Source of the DNA: Apoda limacodes
Lineage: Eukaryota; Arthropoda; Insecta; Lepidoptera; Limacodidae
Direction of reading: 5' to 3'
NCBI GenBank assembly: GCA_946406115.1
Contig: OX291553.1
Span: 3,353,001-3,417,000 of the forward strand
DNA: 64,000 nucleotides
This document shows, piece after piece, positions 40,110-52,228 of this stretch. Every line of letters begins with the position of its first letter. The first letter of the stretch is position 1. Below the pieces are notes generated by a model, which was given only the letters and a program-made list of their open reading frames with translations, searched no databases and was not told the origin of the DNA. Both the position numbers and the translations under genes were made by a program.

Positions 40110-41105
40110 TCGTTTTGAGCTAAAATGTTCGACACACTGTTTCTACTGCATATCAGTGACATGTTGGACATCAACATCATGCATTGCTATGCCGATGACA
40201 GTACTGGAGACGCTTATTACACGCCGGGTCGTGCAAACATTCCTCGTTCCGTTGTGGAGAAAAACCGCATAAAAATTGTGTCTCAAATCGAGACCTCTGA
40301 TTGGGGGACGGGAAAACTTGGTCCGATTCAACCCTACAAAGACACAAGTTTGCGCGTTCACCACTAAGAAAACCACATTCACTGTGGTCTAACAATTCCA
40401 GAACACTCCCTTCTCCATCTCCAAGATCATTGGGAACCTTGGTTTTGACATCTTCAGCGATGTTCAGTTCCGATATCATTTGCAAGACAAGGTGAAGCAG
40501 GCGTTCAAAAAACTAGGTGTGCTCAACAGAGCGAGGCAGTACTTCACGTCGGGGCAGAGGTTGCTGCTTAATAAGCCACAAGTTCGGCCCCATATGGAGT
40601 ACTGCTGCCATCTCTGGACGGGTGCACCCGGATACCAGTTTGGCCCTTATGACTCGGTTCAACGATGGGCTGTGAGAATTGTTGACGATCCCAAACTCAC
40701 TTGCCGTATCGAACCTGAAGTCTGAGGAGAGACTTTGGCTCCCTGTGTGTGTTCTACCGCTTGTTCGGGATGTGTTCTGAGGAATTGTTCGAAATGATGC
40801 CCACGGCCACCTTCTACCATCGCACCGTTCACCATCGGCAGAGAATTCATTCTCACACTTAGAACCGAAATGGTCGCGTACAGTGCGAGAAACTTCCTCC
40901 CGCGAACGCTTGGGTTGTGGAATTAGCTCCCTGCCAAGATTTTCTCTAAGGACTACAGTATGGGGTTCTTCAAGAAAGAAGTTATTGGAATTTTGAAGGG
41001 TCGACAACGCGCGAGTGATACCTAACCCTGGTGTTACAACCGTTCATAGGCTACGGTGACCGCTTACCATAAGGCGGACCGTAAGCTTGTTAGTCACCTT
41101 AGTAG
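40110..41105 (+). mobile_element. Family A non-LTR retrotransposon, decayed copy 6
   Basis: Plus-strand copy beginning inside the RT. FLLHISDMLDINIMHCYADD retains the catalytic aspartates, followed by HLQDKVKQAFKKLGVLNRAR and [19 protein letters not shown]. The 3' UTR and family 3' terminus (ggaccgtaagcttgttagtc) follow. A deletion near 40298 removes part of the palm, and stops break the frame. It is 5'-truncated near 40110. Confidence 0.8.
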
Positions 41106-41107
41106 TT

Positions 41108-41458
41108 TAAAAAAAATAACACTGTTGATAACACCTATCGCTCGTGTAGCTTTGATGCAACGTTACTAACAATATTATTGGTTGCAAACTTGCAAAATGA
41201 TGGTTGACGTACAGACACAACTTAAATAATACAGTACATAAATAATGAATATATATAGGCAGTTTGACAGATTTACACCAACGCCTCACTTCCAGAAGTG
41301 TGTCTAAAGTTTCATTTTTCGGTGGCAAAAATATCGTAAACGAACGCTTAACAGTTTGTAACAGATGATTTTTATTTTTGATACCAATAAAAAGGAACTA
41401 ATGACAGATGACAAAATCAACGAAAACAATGATTCTGTAATCTAAAACGAACACACTC
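41108..41458. mobile_element. Diverged copy of the TIR element at 7738
   Basis: The interior matches 7790-8150 (gttgcaaacttgcaaa, atataggcagtttgacag, aaatatcgtaaacgaacgc). The termini have decayed, so the inverted repeats are only partly visible (aaaacgaacacactca at the right). It directly follows family A copy 6. Confidence 0.6.
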
Positions 41459-43454
41459 AATGACTGCTACGGTTGTACGCTCATAATATAACTCAAAGAA
41501 CACAACACATTATTTAATAAAATGTGTCATGTGCAAAATGTTCTTGTAACAAAACAAATAAAGCGCGTAGTCCTACTGTAAAGCAGCACACAGTAGAAAC
41601 CGTAAGCAAATAGATTTTTATACAATATTTCAGCATTGTTTTTAGGTATATATAAAAGTTACGTTTTCTGCTTGTGGAAGAAAAATAAAAATATAATGGA
41701 TAGAACAACCACAAATAGAACAATATTGTAGACTGACTAGCTGCGCTTGCCAATTCGTTAGGGCCGAACACTAAATTACAGAAGGACCTGTATTAGGCAC
41801 AAATAAAAAAAAACACCGAGAAAATAACTCCGCTGCCTTTGCACTGTAGCGTCAGCCTCCGACCCACCGCGTCGCAAGTTCGCCCGCGCTCTTTCTCTTT
41901 GCTTGGCTCCTAAGTGTCATAGCGTCATGTTGAATAGCCTATACCCATCGTCCGAAATTAATCTATCAAATGCAAAAATAACTTTTTAGTTGACATTGAA
42001 AAAGGAGGAGGTTCTGAATTCGTATGTTTGTATTTTTTTTTTATGTATGCTCGGGTATAATAATATAGACGGATTTTACAAAATTCTTTTTTATTTAAAA
42101 GGGTATACTTCCGAGGTGGTCCCATATTATTACAGTGAATTTAAAACTTAAATTATTGGTAAAAAATAATAATGGGTGTTAATTTGGAATCTGTGAAACG
42201 CCTTTTATGTTGATGATTGTATAAAATTTTGGTACGAGTATCGATGTTTATAGTGTACAAGATATCTATGTACCTAAAGTTTATAACACACTTCACTTTC
42301 ATGACACCAACTGTAAATCAGATCAGATTTTTGGAAATTAGTTTCTAGATTTATTAAATCTGACTGGTTGTTCCAAAGATTGACGCGTTCAAACATACGG
42401 CCGAAGCCGAATGTTCTCTCACACTTAGAAATATTGGAATTTTTACCGAAAAGAATACAAAGCAATAAAATACCTACACATATATGCACCTGGTCTACGT
42501 AATTTTTATCAAGTACATATAAAATAAATCACACTTTTAGTGTTCTGTAGCCAAATGGTATTGTATAGTATAAAGGTTTAATGTTTTTAAGATTAAACTT
42601 TATTCTTATTTTCGTCATTAATTTCGTCCGTTCGTATTTACAGCCCCAATTTTATAAGGAGAATTATGTCTCAAAAATTTTACTTGCGCGTAGCCTTGTG
42701 TATACCGTTAAACAGTTTTTTCAATTAAATTAATTAATTCAATAAAAAATGATAGGGAAATATATGGATGAGAAAAATATAAGACTAAAATGTTTTTCGC
42801 GCACCTCATATTGTTTGTTGTTGGATAATTCTACGAGATGCATTTTACGTTAGACTTGTTTCTCTCATGTGTATAAATTGTAAATTATTAGCTTGCTAAA
42901 ATCGAAAATTTTGTGTCTCTCCTGTAACTTTTTTACTATGTGTATTAAAAATCTAAAAATTACACAACCCCAAACCAAAAAATATATCAAACAAAAGTTT
43001 TTGAAGTGTCTAGAATTATTTTTATGATACGGAATCCTTAGTTGATGCGTGTATCTACAGTATGCGATCTCAAAAATTCCAAAATTAAATTTGTCTTACT
43101 GATTCCCCATAAGTATTTATTTGCAAGTATTAACTATGTATAGGCACGTTACTTTTACAGTTTTATTGTATCGTTAAAAGCAACCTAAAAAATAAATCAG
43201 GTCACCGTTACATAAACGTTGTTCGTCCCTACCATAATTCACAAATTGGCTACGCTATATAGCGACCATACAATTTATAACTACATATACTAGCTGTTAG
43301 TATCGTTGTCTGAACCACAAAAGCCTAGATTTTAAGATAGATTAATTATTCGAAATAAGAAAACCATTCGAATCGAACGGTGAAATATAAATAAGGATGG
43401 CTAAATGAATAAATTGAAGTGGCAACGGGCAGGCCACATAGCTCGTAGAACCGA
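41459..43454. other. Intergenic sequence
   Basis: AT-rich, with a GC-rich patch at 41815-41935 (ccgcgtcgcaagttcgcccg). A minus-strand ORF of 71 codons (42274-42489) contains CERTFGFGRMFERVNLWNNQ and looks protein-like, but I cannot assign it; it may be a retroelement remnant. Confidence 0.4.
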
Positions 43455-43960
43455 TGAACAATAATTTTTTCATACTACTAAAGTGGCAAACAATCTTACG
43501 GTCCGCCTGATGGTATAAGCGGTCACCGTAGCCTATGGACGCTTGCAACACCCTAGGAGTCACTCGCGCGTTGCCGATCCTTCAAAAATCTAATAACTTC
43601 TTTCTTGAAGTACCCCATACGGTAGTCCTTAGAGAAAACCTTGGAGCTCATTCCACAACCTAAGCGGACCAATTAGGTTCTGAAGTATGAGAATAAAAAA
43701 TCCCATTCCGATGGCGAGCGGTGCGATGGTGGAAAGTAGCCGTGTGGGCATTATTTCGAACGATTTCTCAGAACACATCCCATTGTACAAGCGGTAGAAC
43801 ACACTCAGGAAGGCAAAGTCTCTCCTCAAACTAAAGGGTTCAATATGGCAAGTGCGAGTTTAGGATCGCCGACAATTCTCACAACCTGTCGTTGAACCAA
43901 GACAAAAAAAACCAAGCTGGCATCTGCAAGGAAGGTTCTAGAGTGGACACTACTAGCCAA
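43455..43960 (-). mobile_element. Family A fragment, copy 7
   Basis: Minus-strand copy with the 3' terminus (ctaaagtggcaaacaatctt on plus), the 3' UTR and a piece of the C-terminal ORF (RRDFAFLSVFYRLYNGMCSE). It is truncated near 43960. Confidence 0.7.
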
Positions 43961-44680
43961 AAAACACAGTGTGGGATGGCCACACACGAGGTAGACTGAG
44001 GACATACTCGTAGTTGAGGCCTATGTGCAACAGTAGACATGTAGCGGTTGATAAGCGATTTAATTCGAGTCCCAAATATGTTATGCCTTTCAAACTTTAT
44101 TGATATGGCGATGCCTTTAAGCTAAAATTTAAATAGTCATAGGCTCAGGGGTATCAAGACAGCGGTTTTTATCAGGGTTGAATTTGCTGATAGTGAACAC
44201 CGAAGGGATAGTGCGATATGTTTAAAAGTGATTAAAAAAATTATGCCTTATTACAATACAAAAACTTTATGTGTGTCGGTTGTGAAAGATTCTTCACTTC
44301 CAGAAAGAAGAATTAACGAATGTTGTCGTCTCCTCATAACCATTAAGTTTTCGAGCATCGCGCCATAAACCGCGACGCGCCATGATAGCTTCAATGGTCA
44401 ATAAAATTTTATTTGCTCGCCACTTAAGCGAAATTTATTTAAAACGACGTCAACGATACCCGACAAATTTATACGCAGCTGTTAAGAAATTACACATCGT
44501 ATTTTTGTTGAAAATGTCCGAGAGACAACTGCGCCCTTGTGCACCGAAAACGTTTGAAAACCAAAAATATTATACCGCAAATACTTGATTATGTAAGTTT
44601 GGATTATTACTACATATGCGAGATTAATTATTGTTTCTTGCGTTGCGTTGCGTTATAAAGGGGTAAACATTTTTTAATAT
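43961..44680. other. Intergenic sequence
   Basis: A plus-strand ORF of 68 codons (44382-44588) shows no recognisable domain. A (gcgtt)n-like short repeat is at 44638-44655. Nothing else is supported. Confidence 0.4.
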
Positions 44681-46440
44681 GTCAAAGTCAAAAAAGTCAA
44701 AGTCAAAATGGTTTATTCAAATAAGGATTTTACAATCACTTTTGAATCGTCAAAGTTATAAAATATTATTTTTTGAACCCTCCCACCTTCTCGCCGGTTC
44801 ACAATGTTGTTGATTTCTACCGAGAAGAATCCGGCAAGAAACTCGATAGTTACTCTTTTAAAAACACTATCAATAATACAAATAAACTAAAATACAATTA
44901 ATGTTTTAAATAATAAAATTTTAGTCGTACAATTTTATGTTATTTCCATTTTAATTTGGTTTACCTATGCATCCTGTAATTGAGCATCATCAGTCCCAAG
45001 GATTTTTATCATTTACATAGTCTGAAATATTGTAGTATGCCTTTTTACAAAGTACCTGCTTGATAAAAGATTTAAAATTACTTATTGATAGATTTTGAAT
45101 TTTATTGGGAACTTTGTTGTAAAAGTGTATACATTGCCCCATAAAAGAGTTACTTATTTTGTGTAGACGTGTATCATGCACCAACAGCTTATTTTTACTT
45201 CTAGTATTTACTTTGTGAACGTCACTTTTCTTGCTGAAACTATTGATATTTTTATGTACATATAAAAGATTTTCATATATGTACTGCGACACTAAAGTTA
45301 AAATTTTTACTTCCCTAAACCTATCCCTCAGAGATATCCTAGATCCTAATTTATAAATAGCACGAATTGCCCTTTTTTGTAACAAAAATATTGTATTTAC
45401 ATCAGCAGCGCTACCCCACAATAGGATACCATATGTCATTAAACTATGGAAATAGCTAAAATATACTATTTTTGCAGTGTCGACATCGGTCAATTGTCTT
45501 ATTTTCTTGATCGCATACACAGCAGAGCTAAGTTTTTTGGTTAGGTTATGAATATGAGGACCCCATTGAAGTTTGGAGTCCAGCGTTATGCCAAGAAAGA
45601 CTGTTGAATTAACAAGTTCTAATTGCTCGCCAATAATATTAATACATGTCTGTCTCTGACTAACATTTGGTAATGTAAATTTAACACATTTGGATTTTTT
45701 TTCATTAAGTAACAAATTAGTAGCGTTAAACCAATTTACAATTCTGGACATTATTTAATTCATTATAATATGTCTGTCGTCTCTTAACTTTAAAAAGCAA
45801 AGAGGTGTCATCAGCAAATAAGACAATGTCATGGTTTTTAACATTATATGGGAGATCATTAATATAAATAAGAAATAGAAAAGGACCTAAAATTGAGCCC
45901 TGAGGGACTCCCATAGTGACTGCTGATCCCGGAGATCTTTCACCGTTGACATCTATTTTCTGTACTCTCCTACTCATATAGGATGTCAAAAAGTTGAGAG
46001 CTTTGTCTCTAATACCATAGTGATGTAGCTTCCTGATGAGATTTTCATGTTGAACACAGTCAAATGCCTTAGATAAATCACAAAACACTCCAAGGGCATC
46101 ATGCGAATCCTCCCAGGCGTTATATATATTTTTTAATAGTGCCACTCCTGCATCGGTTGTGGAACGGCCTTTCATAAAGCCAAACTGTTTACTACTAAGT
46201 AGCTCATTAATACACAAAGTATGATTTTTTCAAAAACTTTACTGAGTATAGGTAGTATTGAAATAGGCCGAAAATTTTTAGGATCTGTTGAACTACCTGA
46301 TTTAAAAAGAGGTATAACTTTGCTAAGTTTCATCTCATCAGGAAACATACCACTATCAACACAACTATTAAAAATAATGGCTAAGGGTTGTGCTATAACA
46401 TGAATAATTGAATTTATAGTTTTATGTAGTGGTAACAAAT
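44681..46440 (-). mobile_element. Jockey-group non-LTR retrotransposon, 5'-truncated
   Basis: Minus-strand element with a (TTTGAC)n-type tail at 44681-44704, a 3' UTR of about 290 bp and the reverse transcriptase half of ORF2. It is truncated near 46440 upstream of the RT fingers. The ORF is broken by two frameshifts. No clear target duplication was found. Confidence 0.8.
44990..46438 (-). pseudogene. Jockey-group reverse transcriptase in three frames
   Basis: Frame pieces in order: 46172-46438 (SKVIPLFKSGSSTDPKNFRP, RT fingers); 45726-46217 (KQFGFMKGRSTTDAG, motif A FCDLSKAFDCV, motif B GVPQGSILGPFLFLIYINDL, catalytic FADDTSLL); 44990-45751 (VNWFNATNLLLNEKKSK, VFLGITLDSKLQWGPHI, C-terminal domain ending VNDKNPWD). 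The breaks are small indels near 46217 and 45752. The catalytic residues are intact and divergence looks modest, so the copy is not very old. The missing N-terminus would have been the endonuclease. Confidence 0.85.
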
Positions 46441-47221
46441 ATCTATAACTGTCTCCATTTCACATATCACTGTGACAATAATGAACTTAAGTGTATGTTG
46501 TTATGAAGATATATATTATATCTTCATTATTGATGACTTATATAATAATATTAAAATTATATTTTATTTTCCGAAACAATAATTGCTTTGTGAAATGAAT
46601 TATATGTATATATAGCACTATAACAGTGCTAATAGTGTTTGATTAAAGTTGCTGCGACATGATGGTCGATGGTTTCGGTGAAACTATAAGTATAATGTAT
46701 CCTGGTTGGATACATAACAGAGCCCTTATCTAAAAATATTAATAACTTAGATAAATATACATGTCTTAAAATTAAATTACTGATGACTAAGACAAATACA
46801 CCTTTCTTAAAATTAAAATACTAATAACACAGACAAAGAAACCACCTTAAAATTAAAAGATAAAGATCCCAAGTGTTTATAAAGAACTTAACGATAAAGT
46901 TGTGGCACGAGATTGTGTACTGAGAAAATGTTAAAGAAGTATGCCAAGGCTTGATATACTTTAAAACTTTCGTTACTTCATTTGATATGGCGCGGCTTTG
47001 GTATGGCTTCATGACATTTCTCGTTTTACATAATTTATGGAATAATTAACTTTTACAAAATAAAGCTGAACATTTTCAAATGTTTTTTATTCAACATCCG
47101 TAAAGGAATGTCACTCAGGATTTATACAAATACTTACTATCTTATAATTTTAAAGTTGTTGTATGTTAGAAACGTGCCTTAGTATAAAAATTAGCAATGT
47201 AATTTGTTCACGTAGATAGAT
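46441..47221. other. Intergenic AT-rich sequence
   Basis: A short palindrome (gaagatatatattatatcttc) lies at 46506-46526. Three degenerate units of about 45 bp around cttaaaattaaa run from 46765 to 46860. No gene is supported. Confidence 0.45.
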
Positions 47222-47555
47222 CAACACCGCTCATTACACGGGCCGTGCAAACCTCACACGTTTTGAATACTGGGGAGAATTTGTGTCGTAAAATCACAAC
47301 CACTGTGGCCGAGGGTTCTGGCTGGGGATTCCGATTCAACCGTGAGAAGACACAAGTCTGCGCGTTCACCGAACCAGTCACTGAGGTTTAAGAACCCCAA
47401 AAGTATTAGAATCCTTGGAGTTGACATCTCCAGCGATGTTTAGTCCTGAAATTATTTGGAAGATAAGGAACAGCTGGCGTCCATAAAACTTGGAATACTC
47501 AACAGAGTGAAGCAGAACTTTACCTCGGGGGCTCAATTGCTGGTTTAAAGTTTCA
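47222..47555 (+). mobile_element. Family A fragment, copy 8
   Basis: Plus-strand RT fragment recognisable from gggccgtgcaaac, agacacaagtctgcgcgttc and gacatctccagcgatgt blocks in family order. Many substitutions and stops make this among the oldest copies. Confidence 0.65.
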
Positions 47556-47919
47556 GCTTTTAAATCGTGTTAATTTGCGAATAGGGGCCACCTTTCTCTT
47601 GGCCAATACCCCGTTCAGGATGACATACCGCCGCGGATTAAGCCACGAAACTGACGACGAATTATGGATATGGGGCGTGTGTGGGGGGAAATGGAACGGG
47701 CGGGAATGGTAGAAAAGACCAGTCCATAAACAGGACAGGACAGGAATAAAGCATAGGGTTGCAATCAGAACAGTAATTTATAGAATTATATCACGTCGTA
47801 AAATATTAATTATTATTTGAATATACAAGTATCAAATATTTAGATTCAAAATTGTAACTCATTTTTTTATTATTAAAAGGACGTTTGAAGACCACAATCC
47901 ATACTGGAATATGCAATAA

Positions 47920-48100
47920 TGTGGTATATACAGTGAGGTGGTTTCCCAACGGATCGTGAAGCGCGGCGGCTGATCGCCAATTAGCAGGTCCCGACTCGGC
48001 TGTCCGCCCGTCTGTCACACGCTGCGCCGCCGCCCGGACTGCGCGGACACACGGGCACTCACAGACCGAAGACAACAGTTCAGTTCAGACTACATTCTGG
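47920..48100. promoter_or_regulatory. GC-rich island, possible promoter
   Basis: About 150 bp of markedly GC- and CpG-rich sequence (gcgccgccgcccggactgcg) stands in AT-rich surroundings. It begins shortly after tggtatatacagtg and ends in caacagttcagttcagac, which resembles arthropod initiator and leader sequence on the plus strand. No coding exon is recognised on either side. It could equally be an isolated CpG-rich repeat. Confidence 0.35.
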
Positions 48101-48294
48101 TAGTCATCCATACTTAATATTATAATGAGGATATATTTTTAAAGTATGTCTGTCAAGACCCTTTTTTCAGTAACGGTGAAGGTATCAAGTTGAAATTAAT
48201 ATCAAATATAAAAATCTACGGTTACTCAAAGTTGTAAAAAAATTAAACTTCTAAGACTATGAAATAAAGTCATTCATAAGTTCGCTAAAAGATT

Positions 48295-48462
48295 CTAAGA
48301 AAAATTTTTTTCATATCGATTGGTAATATTGGAAATAAATTCAGTAGTTAGCTCCTTGATGAACGTGATGGATTTGCAGGTGTGGTCGTTGGGTAGCAGG
48401 ACATAAACGAATCCATCTATTATGTCTATGTCTTCAACTATCTGGAATCTGTGGTGATCCAT
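48295..48462 (-). CDS. Candidate 55-residue ORF or last exon, function unknown
   Basis: The frame runs from ATG (48462) to TAG: MDHHRFQIVEDIDIIDGFVY, then VLLPNDHTCKSITFIKELTT and a short basic/aromatic end. A good acceptor (gaattacag) lies 5 nt before the ATG, so this may be the final exon of a spliced transcript. Just upstream another frame is open from an acceptor-like CTGCAG near 48632. Composition is protein-like, with little low complexity. I do not recognise the family. It may be a chance ORF or a retroelement remnant. Confidence 0.35.
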   Translation of the reverse strand: MDHHRFQIVEDIDIIDGFVYVLLPNDHTCKSITFIKELTTEFISNITNRYEKNFS

Positions 48463-48699
48463 ATTGCCTGTAATTCTTTATTTTCATTCGGACATGAAAA
48501 CACCTATAGTAAATATCGCTGTTTTTCACCGTTGCTATATCGGGGCCGCGCCTTACGCTCGAAACGCTAGGTTCCGAACGCAACCTGTTTTTGTGTTCTG
48601 GCAACACACTATGGTTGTCATTAGCCTGCAGAATTAAAATAAAGTTCGTGTCTATTTTACTTATTTTGTATGTGCAAGTGCAAATAATTGTTAAGGAAG

Positions 48700-51240
48700 G
48701 TTCATACCTACTTAATTAAGGTCGTACATTTTTTTTTATGTTTAATTGTTTCAAGTTAGGTCTTGTCCCTACCTTCTATATCCCCTCTCAGTTTAAACTG
48801 TAATTAAGGGCTCCCTTAGGTTCCCTTAAAAAACATAGGACAGACAGACGTGGTCCATTTAGGTACATCAATACAATTGAGGTACGTCACTTTGTAGTAA
48901 TTTGGGGTTTTTTGTACCTGTCATCATTGACAAAACAATCACAATACGTTAAAAAAAATATAATATACATTACTATAACTTAAATCTTAAATATTCAATT
49001 TAATCAGTATATTCAGGTAATTTTCGATTGGCGTTCGTAAATGCCTAAATAGCGTTAGTATAGGGTTAGAAATTTAGTGTAGTAGTTTTATTTACAAATA
49101 AAAAGTATTGTAGGTTCAAGCGTCGATCTACCAGTCATAAATTTTTGGTACGTAGATCTTTATGGAAAAACAGTACCGGCGCCACTGCTCTTTATATATT
49201 AATCCAATCTATGGAGCCTTAGACCGGCAATAGAGCAATACCTACGGTTAACCGAAGCGGTAATGCTGCACGTGCGGCTGTATGTGTATGTACATACGAT
49301 GTATGAAGACTTAAGTACAGAACCATGGAAAGTACTTTACTTTGCCGATGCGTCACGGTTTCAGTATATTGTGGTATGCCCTGCTCGCTCCTGGACACCA
49401 TACCAGCTATACACATTGCTCTATCACTGACAATTAGATCTAAGCGGCTGACTGCGCCCCTGCAATGGTTTTAGTACACCGTATCGCCGCCGCTCCGGCC
49501 AACCGCATAGTACTATCACCAGCCTTAGCGAACATGCTCGATGCACCACCTACAGTATCGCTAGTTGTAAACCTGTCCGCAGTTGATAAGTGCAAAAATA
49601 TTGATAACATACTCTGCAAAAAGTATTAGCACTCTAAGTATGAAGACGTGGTATATTATTTGTTAGGAAAATTAAAAAATTCTCGCAGCGGTTTCGTAAT
49701 ATTTTTTACGGCCGTGTGTTGTCAGTCCGACAACGACAGTTACCTACTGTTGTTCGCTCGTGAGTGACGAACACACACAAGTACTTACTTCCCCACGATG
49801 CAGTTGAAAACAAACTATATAATTTAACAAACTCTAATTAATTATCTATTTAATAACATTAAACAAAACATTATCTTTAATTCAATAGTATCAAAGATTA
49901 AACTAAAGTGTTATTAGTGGATGACTAATATATGAAGTAGTAAGGACAAACCGCATTTCGGACAGTTTCATTATGTTTTTGTAGAATTAAAAAAAACGAT
50001 AAAGTGAGACTTTCCGAGCCAGTGAGATGACAAAATATTTATTTACTTTTATCATGTGAATACATACATATTTTACATAGAAATTTTATTTTTATCACAT
50101 AAATGTTTTTCCTGCTCTGCTGACCAACCAACTGACCAAGAAAGGAGTCTTAGACTTGGTGTATTATATACAAAACAAAAGACGAGTGAAGTCAAAACAC
50201 CGTCTAGTGCAAGCGACGCAGATGTGCGTCAGGCCGGGCGCGCACTTTTACTTTTGGCGCGGGCGATGACTCCGCTACCCGCCTCCTGCGTTACCGTCGC
50301 CGCTCCATTTTGTTACGTAACACACCTGTATCTTTAATCTTAATCTTTTGTTTGTAAAAGTTAGCTTAGTCAACATTTTTTTAAATATTTAATGTGTGTT
50401 CGCTTTAGTTACTTTTATTATGTACTGGCAAACGCCTCGTGGCTTTTGAGATATAATTATTATATTATTTTATAATTGGGTTCGACAATACTGTCATTCC
50501 GTGCGGATAAATTATTTTGCAAATTCAACAATTAGCTTTACCTCTTTTAGGAAAGGATGAAACAGTAATCAATTTTTTTGGCTTAAAATATATTGCAGAG
50601 CAAAAAAGTATGTTTAGCAGTAAAATATCTATTAAAGATAACATCTTAGTATTACAGTCTTATTTATGTTTTGTGTTGAGAGCCATGTCAATTAAAATGT
50701 TGCAATGAATAAATCAAATAAAGAAAAATATCCGTTGGTGCGGTACGGTTGTTCAAACAAACCCAAATCGTTCAAACAAAAGACATCAACGCGCGGTCAT
50801 CCTTCAAGATATTTTTTTTATAATTTGTAATATGTTAACGGATGTTTGAATAAACTGTTGTTTGGCTTCTGCAAGTAAATAATAAGAAACTAGGCACTTA
50901 AACTATACACTGAATTAAAATTAGCGTACAGACTCAAGAGTGAGGGAGACAAACTATTTATTATGAAGGAAATGATGTGATATTGATGTCTGTGAGTTTA
51001 CAATATCTGTTTTGCTGCTGCTGCTAACAGTAGTTGCTTTATTCTATACCTAGGACGAAATTATCTAAAAATACCTTATGACTAGTTTAACAATTCCTAT
51101 AAAGAACATTTTTGAAATGTGCTTTGTAGAAAGAAAAATTAATAAATATCAAGTGTCACTTGTTAGCCGCTATTAGCCTCTTAACTTAATTTCAACAACC
51201 AAGCATCTAACTAACTTACCTTGTGAAGTTTGATTTTTTT
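48700..51240. other. Intergenic sequence with two GC-rich patches
   Basis: Patches at 49440-49570 and 50195-50310 are CpG-rich. Small ORFs cross them (for example 50056-50337 +), but no domain is visible. A word around cgtagatctttatggaaaaa (49145) is similar to one near 29965, suggesting an undefined short repeat. Confidence 0.4.
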
Positions 51241-51249
51241 TTATCTAAG

Positions 51250-51882
51250 TATACGAGTGTCTTTACCGAAGACGATTGCAGTTTACATGTATGTAAGTTG
51301 GTTCGATTCTTAATTATACTTCGTATCTCTTCCGAAGACGATTACAGTTTACATGTATGTAAGTTCGATCGATTTTTAATTATACTTCGTATCTCTCCCG
51401 AAGACGATTATAGTTTGCATGTATGTAAGTTCGTTGGATTCTTAATTATACTTCGTATCTCTCCCGAGGACGATTACAGTTTACATGTATGTAAGTTCGT
51501 TCAATTCTTAATTATACTTCGTATTTCTCCCGAAGACGATTACAGTTTACATGTATGTAAGTTCGTTCAATTCTTAATTATACTTCGTATCTCTCTCGAA
51601 GACAATTACAGTTTACATGTATGTAAGTTCGTTCAATTCTTAATTATACTTCGTATCCTCTGAAGACGATTACAGTTTACATGTATGTAAGTTCGTTCAA
51701 TTCTTAATTATACTTCGTATCTCTCTCGAAGACAATTACAGTTTACATGTATGTAAGTTCGTTCAATTCTTAATTATACTTCGTATCCTCTGAAGACGAT
51801 TACAGTTTACATGTATGTAAGTTCGTTCGATTCTTAATTATACTTCGTATCTCTCCATAAAACGATTACAGTTTATTTGCAG
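51250..51882 (+). repeat. Minisatellite of ten 66/64-bp units
   Basis: Units start at 51268, 51334, 51400, 51466, 51532, 51598, 51662, 51728, 51792 and 51858. The first six are 66 bp, divisible by three. They are open in one frame as a 22-residue repeat (EDDYSLHVCKFVQFLIILRI) within ORF 51223-51663. After that a 64-bp unit alternates with a 66-bp unit, so 51598-51727 and 51728-51857 form a duplicated 130-bp pair. The frame is lost at the first 64-bp unit. No start context or homology supports translation. Confidence 0.9.
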
Positions 51883-52024
51883 CGGTATGCAAGATTATGC
51901 TGTCCTAATCACACCTTCAAAAGCTATAAAAATGCGTATTAAAATTAAAATTTACATAGTGGGTGGGTAGTTTCCACTACCTACAGATATGCACCCCTCC
52001 ATTTTGTTATTTAAAGCAAATGTT

Positions 52025-52175
52025 GGAATGTTTGGTGTTCCGCAGGAAAGTATACTAGGACCTACCTTGTTTCTAATTTACATAAATGACCTTAGCACTT
52101 TAAATCTAGACAATAGACGGGAGAACTAACACGCAGATGATACAGCGTTACTTTTTTATCTAACGTTGAAACATC
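52025..52175 (+). pseudogene. LINE reverse transcriptase fragment
   Basis: A short plus-strand stretch reads GVPQESILGPTLFLIYINDL, then HADDTALLF after a stop. These are RT motifs B and C of a Jockey-like element. The expected Gly of PQGS is Glu. The fragment is unrelated to family A just downstream. Confidence 0.7.
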
Positions 52176-52228
52176 GTCATGACGACTTCGTCTATTCTGT
52201 CGGTTAGAAATTTATGGTAGAAAGAAAT

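Noticed and set aside
44681..46440. Target-site duplication for the Jockey-group element
   Set aside because: Flanking words (ggggtaaaca and gtggtaacaa) are only vaguely similar; not convincing.
46589..46720. Possible LTR end and primer-binding site
   Set aside because: Words such as gctgcgacatgatgg and ggttggatacataaca are suggestive, but no second LTR or adjacent retroelement frame is present.
49465..49629. 54-codon plus-strand ORF in a GC-rich patch (MVLVHRIAAAPAN...)
   Set aside because: No homology, start context or splice sites; composition reflects the GC-rich patch and chance explains the length.
51250..51882. CRISPR-like array
   Set aside because: Units are contiguous tandem copies without unique spacers, in a eukaryotic genome.
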